Shown here piece after piece: positions 41,749-50,895 of a DNA stretch of 64,000 bases. Position 1 is the first letter of the stretch; each line of letters starts with the position of its first letter. The notes under the pieces were generated by a model that saw only the letters and a list, made by a program, of their open reading frames with translations, was not told where the DNA came from and made no database searches. The position numbers and the translations under genes were made by a program. The stretch lies in assembly GCF_009696675.1 (NCBI RefSeq), contig NZ_VULN01000014.1, positions 1-64,000 of the forward strand, read 5' to 3'. Source of the stretch: Acidaminococcus fermentans. Lineage in GTDB: Bacteria; Bacillota; Negativicutes; Acidaminococcales; Acidaminococcaceae.

Positions 41749-43797
41749 TTATTTGTGAGCTTCTGCTTCGGCTTCCGCTTCAGCCAGTTTTTCACCCAGG
41801 CCCTGGGACAGAGTGCTCTTCTTGCCCAGATACTGACGCATTTCAGCCTTTTCGGCATCTTCCTTGGCTTTGGTGATGCTCAGGGCAATCTTCTTGTGTT
41901 CGGTATCCACACGCAGGACTTTCACTTTCACTTCCTGGCCGATTTCCAGAACATCTTCCGGTTTTTCAATCCGCTGTTCAGCGATTTCGGAAATGTGGAT
42001 CATGCCTTCGTTCTTGTCGTTCAGTTTCACAATGGCACCGAAGGGCAGGAACCGTACCACAGTACCGGTCACTACATCGCCCACATGGAATTCCTTGGCA
42101 GCAGCCACCCAGGGATCTTCCTGGAGAGCTTTGATGGACAGGCTGATCCGGCCTTTTTCTTCATCCAGGCCTTTGATGTACACATTGATCTTTTCGCCCA
42201 CTTTGTACAGGTCAGCCGGTTTCACGCTGCGGTCCCAGGACACTTCAGAGATGTGCACCAGGCCCTGGACCATGGGAGCGATTTCCACGAACATACCGAA
42301 ATCAACGATGCTCTTGATGGTCCCTTCCACAGTTTCGCCTTCATGGAAGGTCTGGAAAGCCTTTTCCAGGGCTTCTTTCCGTTCTTCTTCCCGTTTGGCT
42401 CTTTCTTCTTTATAGGCAGCGTTCTTGGCAGCCCGTTCTTCACGCAGGACGTTTCTCCGGGAGAATACCAGACGTTTCTTTTCCGGGTTGATTTCCAGCA
42501 GGGAAACTTCCAGGTCTTTGCCTTCATATTCCTTCACATCATCCACATGCTTCAGATCCAGATGAGAAGCAGGGATGAAGCCAGTCAGTCCATCATAGGA
42601 AACAGTCAGGCCGCCTTTTACAGCCCGCAGGCCTTTTACCTGAACAGTCTTCTTGTCAGCCAGTTCTTCCGGCAGTTTCAGCCAAGCCTGGTCAGCTTCA
42701 GCCTTGATTTTGCTCAGAACAACCAGACCATCCTGGTTTTCGCTGGCAATAACCTTCAGGGTCACTTTGTCGCCCGGTTTCACAGTGGGGGCTACGGTGT
42801 CCTTGGTCCCACCCAAAGTCCATTGGTCGAAGGCCACAGAACCTTCACTCTGATACCCGAAGTCTACCACGACCTCATCATCGGTCACCTCTACCACGGT
42901 AGCCTCCACAATCATGCCAATGTGCAATTTCATGCATTCCTGTTCGCCCAACAAACTTTCCATCGTTTCCATAGTTCCAATAGCCTCCTCAATAATTTCC
43001 TGCGGCGTCGATGCGCCAGCAGTGATGCCAATTTTTTGTGCTCCGGCCAGCATCGGTCCAGTGATCTCGCTGGCGTCCTGCAAAAGATAGGAACGGGGGT
43101 TGATTTCCCTGGCCAGTTCCCACAGGTGTCTCGTGTTGGCACTGTTCTTGCCGCCAAACACGAAGAAAGCATCTGTTTTCCCTGCCAGCTGCCGTGCGGC
43201 AGCCTGTCGTTCTGCGGTGGCAGTGCAAATGGTTCGCACGACTTTATAGTCGCCCGGACGTTTCTCCTGAGCCATTCGAAGCAGAAGGTTAAACTTCTCA
43301 GCTTCAAAAGTCGTCTGACTGACTACCCCAAACTTATCTTTTTCAGGAAGAGATCCAAGATCATCGGGTGTTTCGATGATCACAGAATCGCTGCCTGCCC
43401 AAGCCTTGATACTTTGCACCTCAGGATGACGCTTCTCCCCAATAATGATGACAAAACGGCCTTCGTCCGCCAGTTCGGCAGCCGTTTTCTGTGCTTTCCG
43501 CACATGAGGACAAGTGGCATCGATGACTTTCAGTTCCCGCTGGCGGGCCTCCTCATAAAGAGCAGGGCCCACACCGTGGGATCGGAATATGACTGTATCG
43601 CCAGCCGCGAATTGCGCCAGCTTCTCCTTGCATTCTACACCTTGCTGTTTCAGTTTTTCGACAACACGGGGATTATGAACCAATTCACCCAGAGTGGCAA
43701 TACTATCATTATACCCTTTTGCTTGCAGTTCTGCAACGTGTATTGCTCTTTTTACTCCATAACAGAATCCGCAGGGGTCTGCAACATAGATTTTCAT
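41749..43797 (-). CDS. ispH: Bifunctional HMBPP reductase / ribosomal protein S1-like fusion
   Basis: The 682-residue protein is IspH fused to a set of S1 RNA-binding domains. The N-terminal 282 residues have the iron-sulfur cysteines CGFCYG (12-14 region), DATCPHV near 94 and TICTATAERQ near 192, so they make IPP and DMAPP. From MKLHIGMIVEATV onwards four S1 repeats follow (VGTxxxFGxFV-type cores near 300, 380, 465 and 550). This fusion is known from Clostridia and Negativicutes; the S1 part probably serves translation. It ends in a Glu/Ala-rich tail. Confidence 0.95.
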   Translation of the reverse strand: MKIYVADPCGFCYGVKRAIHVAELQAKGYNDSIATLGELVHNPRVVEKLKQQGVECKEKLAQFAAGDTVIFRSHGVGPALYEEARQRELKVIDATCPHVRKAQKTAAELADEGRFVIIIGEKRHPEVQSIKAWAGSDSVIIETPDDLGSLPEKDKFGVVSQTTFEAEKFNLLLRMAQEKRPGDYKVVRTICTATAERQAAARQLAGKTDAFFVFGGKNSANTRHLWELAREINPRSYLLQDASEITGPMLAGAQKIGITAGASTPQEIIEEAIGTMETMESLLGEQECMKLHIGMIVEATVVEVTDDEVVVDFGYQSEGSVAFDQWTLGGTKDTVAPTVKPGDKVTLKVIASENQDGLVVLSKIKAEADQAWLKLPEELADKKTVQVKGLRAVKGGLTVSYDGLTGFIPASHLDLKHVDDVKEYEGKDLEVSLLEINPEKKRLVFSRRNVLREERAAKNAAYKEERAKREEERKEALEKAFQTFHEGETVEGTIKSIVDFGMFVEIAPMVQGLVHISEVSWDRSVKPADLYKVGEKINVYIKGLDEEKGRISLSIKALQEDPWVAAAKEFHVGDVVTGTVVRFLPFGAIVKLNDKNEGMIHISEIAEQRIEKPEDVLEIGQEVKVKVLRVDTEHKKIALSITKAKEDAEKAEMRQYLGKKSTLSQGLGEKLAEAEAEAEAHK

Positions 43798-43800
43798 CCG

Positions 43801-44397
43801 TCAATTATCGCTGTGCGCGTCCATAAGAGCCTGGATTTCCTTCATCAGCTCTTCGCTCAGCTCCTCCACTTTCAGTTTGTTTCCCTGTTCGTTTTCCAGC
43901 TTCATGGGCTTGCCGAACACCACGGTGATCCTGGGCCAGAAGCTTTTCCGGCGTTTCAGGTCGCTGCCCAGGATGCAGGTGGGCACCACTTCCGCCTTCC
44001 CCTTCAGGGCAATGGCCAGAGCCCCGGGCTGGGCTTTGCCCAGTTTCCCGTCCCGGCTCCGGTGGCCTTCCGGGAAGATCCCCAGCACCTCTTTGTGCTT
44101 CAGGATGGTAAGAGCTGTCCGGATGGCATGGGCATCCCCTGCTCCCCGGTGGACCGGAAAGGCTCCCAGGCTTTTGTACAGGGTTCCCAGCACCGGTACG
44201 AACAGCTCACTTTTGGCCATGAAATGGACTGGCCGGGAAGAGGCCGTGCCCACCATGGGCGGGTCCAGCAGGCTTACGTGGTTGCAGGCGATCACTACCG
44301 GTCCCTCTTTGGGGATGTTGTCCCGTCCAATGACCCGGAGCCGGTAAATGATCCGGAACAGGATGGAAAAAATCAGCTGGACAAAGCGGTACCACAT
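43801..44397 (-). CDS. plsC: 1-acyl-sn-glycerol-3-phosphate acyltransferase
   Basis: PlsC adds the second acyl chain in phospholipid synthesis. The 198-residue protein has an N-terminal membrane anchor, NHVSLLDP near residue 40 (HX4D motif) and LGIFPEGHRSRDGKL near 104. In most family members the second motif is EGTRSR; here the Thr is His. The start at 44397 follows AGAGGTG inside the end of cmk. It sits in the cmk-plsC-ispH order seen in many Firmicutes. Confidence 0.93.
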   Translation of the reverse strand: MWYRFVQLIFSILFRIIYRLRVIGRDNIPKEGPVVIACNHVSLLDPPMVGTASSRPVHFMAKSELFVPVLGTLYKSLGAFPVHRGAGDAHAIRTALTILKHKEVLGIFPEGHRSRDGKLGKAQPGALAIALKGKAEVVPTCILGSDLKRRKSFWPRITVVFGKPMKLENEQGNKLKVEELSEELMKEIQALMDAHSDN

Positions 44398-44398
44398 G

Positions 44399-45064
44399 TT
44401 ACAGCACCTCTCTGGCCATGGCGGCAATCTGTTCCGTCACCTGATCGATGGAAAGATGGGTGGAATCCAGATACCGGGCGTCTTCCGCACACCGGAGGGG
44501 AGAAATCTCCCGGTTTTCATCCAGGGCATCCCGCTGGGCGATCCGTTTTTCCAGGTCTTCCAGGGATACCTCCGTACCCTTTTCCTTCAGTTCCAGATAC
44601 CGGCGCCGGGCCCGTTCCTCCACAGAAGCTGTCAGGAACACCTTCAGCTGGGCCTGAGGGAATACCACGGTGCCGATGTCCCGGCCGTCCATGACCACGC
44701 CGCCCTCACAGCCGATCTTCCGCTGGGCCGCCACCATGGCTGTGCGCACCCCGCCTACAGCTGCCACTTTGGACACGTTCCGGGACACTTCCAGGCTGCG
44801 GATGGCATCGGTGACTTCCTCCCCGTCCGCAAAGACCCGGTTCACTCCATCAGCGTACCGGAAGGTAATGGCAATCTGGTCCGCGATAGAAGTGACCGTC
44901 TCGTCGCTGAAAGGCTTCCCGCTTTCCAAAAACCGCAGGGTCACCGTCCGGTACATGGCTCCCGTATCGATGTAGGCATAGCCCAGAAGGGCCGCCACCT
45001 TTTTGGCGATGGTGCTTTTGCCGGCTCCCGCCGGGCCATCAATGGCAATGATGATTTTTTTCAC
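44399..45064 (-). CDS. cmk: Cytidylate kinase
   Basis: Cmk phosphorylates CMP and dCMP. The 221-residue protein begins KKIIIAIDGPAGAGKSTIAKK with the GPAGAGKS loop. DTGAMYR near residue 38 and GRDIGTVVFP near 153 complete the nucleotide-kinase motifs. The start is GTG at 45064 with GAGGAAT upstream. It overlaps the end of the flavoprotein gene by four bases. Confidence 0.96.
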   Translation of the reverse strand: MKKIIIAIDGPAGAGKSTIAKKVAALLGYAYIDTGAMYRTVTLRFLESGKPFSDETVTSIADQIAITFRYADGVNRVFADGEEVTDAIRSLEVSRNVSKVAAVGGVRTAMVAAQRKIGCEGGVVMDGRDIGTVVFPQAQLKVFLTASVEERARRRYLELKEKGTEVSLEDLEKRIAQRDALDENREISPLRCAEDARYLDSTHLSIDQVTEQIAAMAREVL

Positions 45065-46323
45065 ACAGATTCCTCTTTTCCATCCAAAGCGGCGTGAGTC
45101 CCTGCCACACAGCCTGACGAAAAGGCTGCCTGGAGGTTGTAGCCGCCGGTATATCCATCCACATCCATCAGTTCTCCGGCAAAGTACAGGTTGGGCACTT
45201 TTTTGGAGGCAAAGGTGGAGGGATTGATTTCTTTGGTGCTTACGCCCCCGGCGGTGACAATGGCTTCCGCCAGGGGACGGGTGCCGGTCAGGGGCACCAT
45301 GAAGTTTTTCAGGGTCTCCACCAGACGCTGCCGCTCCTTCCGGGTGATCTGGTTCACTTCCTGCTCCGGTTTCAGGCAGGCGGCGTCGATGATCACCGGG
45401 ATCAGGCTCTGGGGCAGCAGATCATGGAGTCCGCTTTTCAGCTGCTTCCGGCTGTATTTGGCAAAATCCCGCTGGACCCGGGCGTCCAGCTGTTCCGGAG
45501 CAAGGGCCGGCTTCAGGTCGATGGACAGGTCCAGGAGAGCCTGGGGATCCTTCTTCCAGGCGGTGGAAGCCGCCCGGGACAGGGTCAGCACAATGGGCCC
45601 GCTGACCCCGAAATGGGTGAAGAGCATTTCCCCGAATTCCTGGCCCAGCACCTTGTTTCCCTTCAGCAGGGTGGCCCGCACGTTCCGCAGGCTCAGGCCC
45701 TGGAGGGACCGGATCTCCGGGTCGTCGCTTTCCAGGGGCACCAGGGCCGGCCGGGGAGGCACAATGGTGTGCCCGGCTTCCCGGGCCAGGGCATACCCGT
45801 CCCCGGTGGAACCGGTCCGGGGATAGGAAGCCCCGCCGGTGGTCAGGACCACCGCATCCGCCGGGATCATCTTGCCGTCCCCGCAGACCACCCCTGTGAC
45901 CCGTCCCTGTTCCAGCACCAGTTCCCGGACCCGGGTGTTGGTCCGCAGTTCCACCTTCTTTTTCCGGAGGATCTTCTCCAGGGTTTCCACCACATCCAGG
46001 GCCCGGTCGCTCTGGGGAAACACCCGGCCTCCCCGTTCCACCTTCACCGGCAGTCCGTTTTCTTCCAACAGCTCCATTATATCCCGATTGGTGAAGGTAT
46101 GAAAAGCCCCAAATAAAAATTTTCCGTTTCCCGGCAGCATGGGGATCATGTCCCTCATGTCACAGGCGTTGGTGATGTTGCACCGTCCCTTGCCCGTGAT
46201 CATCAGTTTCCGGCCGGGCATGGCCATTTTTTCCAGGAGCAGCACCCGGGCTCCGTTTTCCGCCGCCTTGATGGCCGCCAGGATCCCGGCTGCTCCGGCT
46301 CCCACAATCACAACCCGCTTCAT
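45061..46323 (-). CDS. FAD/NAD(P)-dependent oxidoreductase (HI0933/BaiN family)
   Basis: The 420-residue protein has the N-terminal FAD loop VGAGAAGILAA and GRKLMITGKGRCNITN near residue 37, the signature of the HI0933/YhiN family. The C-terminal GGVSTKEINPSTFASKKVPNLYFAGELMDVDG is the conserved flavin end. Its substrate is unknown; one relative (BaiN) reduces bile-acid intermediates in gut Clostridia. It overlaps rluB and cmk by about four bases each, so it belongs to a tight operon. Confidence 0.9.
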   Translation of the reverse strand: MKRVVIVGAGAAGILAAIKAAENGARVLLLEKMAMPGRKLMITGKGRCNITNACDMRDMIPMLPGNGKFLFGAFHTFTNRDIMELLEENGLPVKVERGGRVFPQSDRALDVVETLEKILRKKKVELRTNTRVRELVLEQGRVTGVVCGDGKMIPADAVVLTTGGASYPRTGSTGDGYALAREAGHTIVPPRPALVPLESDDPEIRSLQGLSLRNVRATLLKGNKVLGQEFGEMLFTHFGVSGPIVLTLSRAASTAWKKDPQALLDLSIDLKPALAPEQLDARVQRDFAKYSRKQLKSGLHDLLPQSLIPVIIDAACLKPEQEVNQITRKERQRLVETLKNFMVPLTGTRPLAEAIVTAGGVSTKEINPSTFASKKVPNLYFAGELMDVDGYTGGYNLQAAFSSGCVAGTHAALDGKEESV

Positions 46324-47054
46324 TTGTTATCCTGTCCTTCCAGGGAGGCTACTTCTTCGGGAGTCAGTTCCCGGAACTCTCCTTTTTTCATCCCCTCCAG
46401 GGTCAGGTCTCCCACCTGGATCCGTTTCAGGGATTTCACCGGGAATCCAATGAAGTCGCACATCCGCCGGACCTGCCGGTTCCGTCCCTCATGGATGGTC
46501 ACTGTGAACCGGGTCAGGTTTTTGTCCGGATTCCATTCCTTCACATATACCACCGCAGGAGAAGTGAGCCCGTCTTCCAGGGGCACCCCCAGCCGGAGCA
46601 CGTCCAGTTTTTCTTCCGGCACCCGGCCGTGGACTTCCACTTCGTAGGTCTTGTCCACATGGTGGCTGGGATGGGTAAGATGCTGGGCCAGCTCCCCGTC
46701 GTTGGTCATGAGCAGCAGCCCTTCTGTGAGATAATCCAGCCGTCCCACCGGGTACAGCCGCTGGTGGAGCCCCGCCATCAGATCCGCCACCGTCCGCCGG
46801 CCCTGGGGATCCTTCATGGTGGTCACCACCCCTTTGGGTTTGTACAGCAGGTAGGTGTGCCGGGCGCTTTTCCGGTGGATGGCCTTCCCGTCCAGGGTGA
46901 TTCGGTCCGCCTTCCCCACCCGGGTGCCCAGTTCCGTCACCGTTTTTCCGTTCACCTGCACCCGTCCGGCCAGGATGATCTTTTCACATTCCCGGCGTGA
47001 AGCCACACCGGCGGCTGCCATGACTTTCTGGAGCCGTTCTTTGGTTTGTTCCAT
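46320..47054 (-). CDS. rluB: 23S rRNA pseudouridine synthase (RluB type)
   Basis: RluB/E/F-type enzymes make pseudouridine in 23S rRNA. The protein has an N-terminal S4 RNA-binding domain (RLQKVMAAAGVASRRECEKII) and the catalytic GRLDYLTEGLLLMTND with the catalytic Asp. The C-terminal EGRNRQVRRMC is the signature. I start at 47054 (244 residues), though GTG at 47075 is possible. It overlaps the flavoprotein gene and follows scpB. Confidence 0.92.
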   Translation of the reverse strand: MEQTKERLQKVMAAAGVASRRECEKIILAGRVQVNGKTVTELGTRVGKADRITLDGKAIHRKSARHTYLLYKPKGVVTTMKDPQGRRTVADLMAGLHQRLYPVGRLDYLTEGLLLMTNDGELAQHLTHPSHHVDKTYEVEVHGRVPEEKLDVLRLGVPLEDGLTSPAVVYVKEWNPDKNLTRFTVTIHEGRNRQVRRMCDFIGFPVKSLKRIQVGDLTLEGMKKGEFRELTPEEVASLEGQDNK

Positions 47055-47075
47055 ATGGTTGTCTAATCCTTTCAC

Positions 47076-47624
47076 TCAGTCAAATAAAGGTTCCGGTTCT
47101 TCCAGCCGGCCTTCCAGCACTTCTTCCGGCAGTTGGGGCAGATCCTCCAGGGAATTGAGGCCGAAGGCCTTGAGGAATTCCTCCGTAGTGCCGTAAAGGA
47201 TGGGCCGGCCGATTACTTCCTTCCGGCCCACTTCCCCCACCAGGTCCAGTTCCACCAGGGTGCTCAGCACCCCGTCCACCTTCACCCCCCGGATGGCTTC
47301 CATTTCGCTTTTGGTCACCGGCTGCTTGAAGGCCACAATGGCCAGGGTCTCCATGGCTGCATTGGACAGCTTCACTTCCTGTTTTTCCTGGAGCCGGCGC
47401 ACCAGGCCCGCCGCTTCCTTCTTGGTTACCAGCTGCCAGCCTCCCGCCGCCTGGCGCAGTTCGATGCCCCGGCCGGCCTGCTGGTATTCCTGCTGGAGGG
47501 TTTCCAGCAGCTGGGCCACTTCTTCGGTGGAACAGAACAGGGCCCCTGCCGCCCGCTCCAGGGTCAGGGGATCCCCGCTGGCAAAGAGCAGGGCTTCCAG
47601 CTCAGCGGTTTTCTTCAGTTTCAT
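47076..47624 (-). CDS. scpB: Segregation and condensation protein B
   Basis: ScpB joins ScpA and SMC in the condensin that organises the chromosome. The 182-residue protein consists of two winged-helix units. SNAAMETLAIVAFKQPVTKSEMEAIRGVK near residue 87 and GRPILYGTTEEFLKAFGL near 138 are conserved. GAAGGAGG precedes the ATG. It overlaps scpA by 23 bases. Confidence 0.94.
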   Translation of the reverse strand: MKLKKTAELEALLFASGDPLTLERAAGALFCSTEEVAQLLETLQQEYQQAGRGIELRQAAGGWQLVTKKEAAGLVRRLQEKQEVKLSNAAMETLAIVAFKQPVTKSEMEAIRGVKVDGVLSTLVELDLVGEVGRKEVIGRPILYGTTEEFLKAFGLNSLEDLPQLPEEVLEGRLEEPEPLFD

Positions 47625-48330
47625 GGGCCTCCTCCTTCCGGGGTTCCAGGACCATGGGCCCGAAAGGCTCTTCCTGGATCAGATCGATTTCCTTCAGCCG
47701 CAGCAGTTCCAGCACGGCCAGGAAGGTGGCGATCACCTCGCTGTGGTTTTTCCGGTCCTGGAGCAGCTGGCGGAAATCCATTTTTTCCTTTCTTTTGCCC
47801 AGCGTCTCCCGGATGGCCTCCATCCGTTCCTGGACGGGGAATTCCTGCCGGGGAATCACCGTTTCCTCGTCCTCCTGCCGGGGCATGAGCCCGGCCAGGG
47901 CCCGGAGCAGGTCCGCCAGGCCGTACCGCTTCACCTTCTGGAGCACCTTTCCCTGGGGTTCCGGAGACCGGGCGGTCTGGAGGCTGGCCCGCTGGAGACA
48001 TTCCCGGAGAGCCTGGGCCAGCTTTTTGGTTTTCCGGTATTCCACCAGCATGTCCACCAGCATCTGCCGGGGATCCGGTTCTTCCTCCCCCTCTTCCTCC
48101 GGGTCCCGGGGCAGCAGCATCCGGGATTTGATCTGGAGCAGGATGGCCGCCATCAGCAAAAATTCGCTGGCCACGTCCAGGTTGTATTCCTGCATGGCAT
48201 TGATGTAGGCAATGTACTGCTCCGTAACGGAAACAATGGGAATATCATAAATATCGATTTTGTCTTTTTCAATCAGGTGGATCAGCAGGTCCAACGGGCC
48301 CTGGAAATCCGCCAGTTTCACTTGGTACAC
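47602..48330 (-). CDS. scpA: Segregation and condensation protein A
   Basis: ScpA is the kleisin subunit of the SMC complex. The 242-residue protein begins YQVKLADFQGPLDLLIHLIEKDKIDIYDIPI, the typical SMC-binding N-terminus, and ends with a winged helix (LAVLELLRLKEIDLIQEE). The start is GTG at 48330 with AAGGCGG upstream. It is directly followed by the M50 protease gene on its 5' side. Confidence 0.94.
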   Translation of the reverse strand: MYQVKLADFQGPLDLLIHLIEKDKIDIYDIPIVSVTEQYIAYINAMQEYNLDVASEFLLMAAILLQIKSRMLLPRDPEEEGEEEPDPRQMLVDMLVEYRKTKKLAQALRECLQRASLQTARSPEPQGKVLQKVKRYGLADLLRALAGLMPRQEDEETVIPRQEFPVQERMEAIRETLGKRKEKMDFRQLLQDRKNHSEVIATFLAVLELLRLKEIDLIQEEPFGPMVLEPRKEEAHETEENR

Positions 48331-48348
48331 AGGCCGCCTTCTTCCCGG

Positions 48349-48975
48349 TCAGAACAGAAACAGGGCCAGGATTCCCCGGCACAGCTGGAGATACAGAGTG
48401 GACAGCGGATTGATCACCAGGCCCACGATTCCGGTAAAGCACAGGATGATCAGGATCAGGTTGGTATAGGGCCCCACCATCCGCTCATAGGCCAGGGCCT
48501 TGTCCAGAGGCAGCGCCGTCTGGAGCACCTTGTATCCGTCCATGGGGGGAATGGGGATCAGGTTGAAGAAGGCAAACCATACATTGTACAGCATGAGCCA
48601 GTTCAAAAACAGCAGCACGCCCCGGCCGGCGTTGAAGTACCGGGCCAGGAACAGCTGGAGGAACATGGCCAGAAAGGTGACGAACAGATTGCTGGCCGGG
48701 CCTGCAAAAGCCACTTTCAGCATCCCTTCCCGGGGGTTGGGATAATACCGGGGGTCCACCCGCACCGGTTTGGCCCAGCCAAACCCCACCAGTACCAGCA
48801 TCAGGGACCCGATCAGGTCCAGATGGGCCAGGGGATTCATGGTAAGCCGTCCGTCCGATTCGGGAGTAGGGTCCCCCAGGCTGGCGGACATGGCCCCGTG
48901 GGCATATTCATGGACCGTAATGGTAAACAGCAGCGCCGGGATCCGGTAGATCAGAGACGCATCCAGATTGAGCAT
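48349..48975 (-). CDS. Site-2 protease family membrane protease
   Basis: The 208-residue protein has about six membrane segments. HEYAHG near residue 22 is the zinc motif HExxH, and IPIPPMDGYK near 142 carries the second metal-ligand Asp. It belongs to the short M50B/YwhC-like branch, intramembrane proteases without a PDZ domain. Its substrate is not known. AAAGGAA lies upstream of the ATG at 48975. Confidence 0.9.
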   Translation of the reverse strand: MLNLDASLIYRIPALLFTITVHEYAHGAMSASLGDPTPESDGRLTMNPLAHLDLIGSLMLVLVGFGWAKPVRVDPRYYPNPREGMLKVAFAGPASNLFVTFLAMFLQLFLARYFNAGRGVLLFLNWLMLYNVWFAFFNLIPIPPMDGYKVLQTALPLDKALAYERMVGPYTNLILIILCFTGIVGLVINPLSTLYLQLCRGILALFLF

Positions 48976-49039
48976 AGGGAAAATTTCCTTTCCATTAGGT
49001 AGAATTCAAATCAGAGCCGGCGCAGCCGGCCTCCTGCGG

Positions 49040-49075
49040 CCGCTGACCGTTGACAGCTGACGGGGCAGCAGCCCC
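49040..49075. repeat. Tail plus hairpin element (copy 6)
   Basis: CCGCTGACCGTTGACAGCTG (49040-49059) is followed by GGGGCAGCAGCCCC (49062-49075). In reverse complement the tail reads GTCAGCTGTCAACGGTCAGC, nearly identical to 58324-58341. Confidence 0.6.
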
Positions 49076-49102
49076 ATATCCCTATCATACTACCATAAAG
49101 CC

Positions 49103-49142
49103 GAAAAAGGGTCAAACTGCATCCTGCAGCCTGACCCTTTTC
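49103..49142 (-). terminator. Terminator after codY
   Basis: AAAAAGGGTCA pairs with TGACCCTTTT around an AACTGCATCCTGCAGCC loop that itself contains CTGCATCCTGCAG. The minus-strand stem is followed by T-rich sequence. Confidence 0.8.
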
Positions 49143-49151
49143 CCCATTTCC

Positions 49152-49928
49152 TTATTTTTTGTGTTCTTTCAGCCCATCCCGCAGGTATTCGTTGAGAATC
49201 CGTACATAGGTCCCTTTCATTCCCAGGGATTCGGTTTCCAGCACCCCGGCGCTTTCGAATTTCCGCAGGGCGTTGACGATCACGCTCCGGGTGATCCCGG
49301 CCTGGTCGGCGATCTTGCTGGCCACCAGCAGTCCTTCGTCCCCGGGCAGTGCCTTGAGGATTTCAGAAATGGCTTCCAGTTCGCTGTAGCTCAGGTTGGA
49401 GAAGGCGATCTGGACCATGGCCTTCTTCCGGCTGGCTTCTTCAATATGCATGGCTTTGTCGTGGAGCAGCTGCATGCCGATGACCGTAGCGGCATATTCG
49501 CTGAGCAGCAGGTCGCTGTCCACGAATTCTTTCTTGAATTTCCCCAGGATCAGGGTCCCCAGACGGACACCGTTCCCGAAAATGGGCACCACCGTGGTGT
49601 ATTTGCTTTCAAACAGGCATTTGGTCCCTTCGCTGAAAGCGCACATGTTCTTCACCAGACGGTAGTTGGAAGACGTTTCCCGGATTCCTTCCAGCCATTT
49701 CACATAGTCGGCAGGGAAACGGCCCACATCCAGCACTTTTTTGATCATCAGCTCGCATTCAAAGCCGTCCAGGATGGAGTAGCCCAGCAGCTCTCCGTCG
49801 CTGGAGACGATGTAGATGTTCGCCTTGATGACGTCCTTCAGCACTTCCGCCATCTTTTTGTAGCTGACGGTTTCCGTGTTCTGAAGCAGTTTGTTGATCA
49901 TACGCGTTTTTTCCAGTAAAGCTAACAT
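49152..49928 (-). CDS. codY: GTP- and branched-chain-amino-acid-sensing repressor CodY
   Basis: CodY represses amino-acid and nitrogen genes when GTP and branched-chain amino acids are plentiful. The 258-residue protein has an N-terminal GAF domain (about 1-155) and a C-terminal winged helix-turn-helix with ASKIADQAGITRSVIVNALRKFE near residue 205. AGGAGGG precedes the ATG. It follows xerC by 12 bases, where most Firmicutes also have hslVU. Two possible CodY sites lie upstream of xerC. Confidence 0.96.
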   Translation of the reverse strand: MLALLEKTRMINKLLQNTETVSYKKMAEVLKDVIKANIYIVSSDGELLGYSILDGFECELMIKKVLDVGRFPADYVKWLEGIRETSSNYRLVKNMCAFSEGTKCLFESKYTTVVPIFGNGVRLGTLILGKFKKEFVDSDLLLSEYAATVIGMQLLHDKAMHIEEASRKKAMVQIAFSNLSYSELEAISEILKALPGDEGLLVASKIADQAGITRSVIVNALRKFESAGVLETESLGMKGTYVRILNEYLRDGLKEHKK

Positions 49929-49940
49929 AGTAAGTCCCTC

Positions 49941-50876
49941 CTAGGCCCTTGGATGATGTTTCTCATAGACTGCGGTGAGACGTTCCGCCGTCACATGAGT
50001 ATAAATTTGTGTTGTGGATAAGCTCACATGTCCCAGTAATTCCTGTACAGCCCGCAGATCCGCCCCGTGATCCAGCAGATGGGTGGCAAAGGTGTGCCGT
50101 ATGGTGTGGGGGCTCACATGTTTCTGCAGGGCACACATGTCCACGTATTTGTCCAGGATCCTCCGTACGCTCCGGCTGCTGAGAGGTGTCCCCCGGCTGT
50201 TCACGAACACAGCCTGATGAGGAGCTGCCTGGTACCGGACCATCAGCTGCCTTCGGCTGCGGCGGAGATAGTCTTCCATGGCCGCCACACAGGGATGCCC
50301 CAAAGGCACCAGCCGTTCCTTCCGGCCCTTCCCCATCAGGATGGCATACCGGTTGCCCAGATCCACCCGGGTCAGCGTAAGTCCCACCAATTCGGAAACC
50401 CGGCAGCCTGTAGAATAGAGGAATTCCAGGATGGCCCTGTCCCGGCGGCCCAGGACAGTGGTACAGTCCGGCATCCGCAGCAGGAGATTAATTTCAAATT
50501 CTTCCAAAAATACAGGCAGCTTCTTTTCCAGTTTGGGAGTCCGCACCTGGGTAAAGGGATTGGTCTTCACCCGGTCTTCCCGCCGGAGATACCGGTAGAA
50601 AGAACGAAGAGAAGAAATCCTTCGGGCGATGGTCCGCCGGGCCAGTTTATCATCGTGCATCAGCGCCAGATAGGAACGGATGTCCAGGACAGTGACCTGG
50701 GGCCAGCTGAAAGATTCCTTCCGCCGGACCATAAAGTCTCTGAAATGCCGGATATCCGCCAGATAATTCTCAATGGTCAGGGGGGAGGCGTCCTTTTCCA
50801 CCTCCAGATAGGTGGCAAAGTCCTCCGCCCATTTCCCAAGTTTTTCTGAGGAACCCGGAGTATGTGTCAGTTCCAT
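49941..50876 (-). CDS. xerC: Tyrosine recombinase XerC type
   Basis: XerC pairs with XerD in resolving chromosome dimers. The 311-residue protein has the SAM-like core-binding domain and catalytic residues in TGCRVSELVG (Arg), HTIRHTFATHLL (His, Arg) and [15 protein letters not shown] (His, nucleophile Tyr). The ATG at 50876 has GAGG six bases upstream. The dprA-topA-trmFO-xerC-codY order matches the conserved Firmicutes cluster. Confidence 0.93.
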   Translation of the reverse strand: MELTHTPGSSEKLGKWAEDFATYLEVEKDASPLTIENYLADIRHFRDFMVRRKESFSWPQVTVLDIRSYLALMHDDKLARRTIARRISSLRSFYRYLRREDRVKTNPFTQVRTPKLEKKLPVFLEEFEINLLLRMPDCTTVLGRRDRAILEFLYSTGCRVSELVGLTLTRVDLGNRYAILMGKGRKERLVPLGHPCVAAMEDYLRRSRRQLMVRYQAAPHQAVFVNSRGTPLSSRSVRRILDKYVDMCALQKHVSPHTIRHTFATHLLDHGADLRAVQELLGHVSLSTTQIYTHVTAERLTAVYEKHHPRA

Positions 50877-50895
50877 GGCAAGCCTCAAATTGTAC

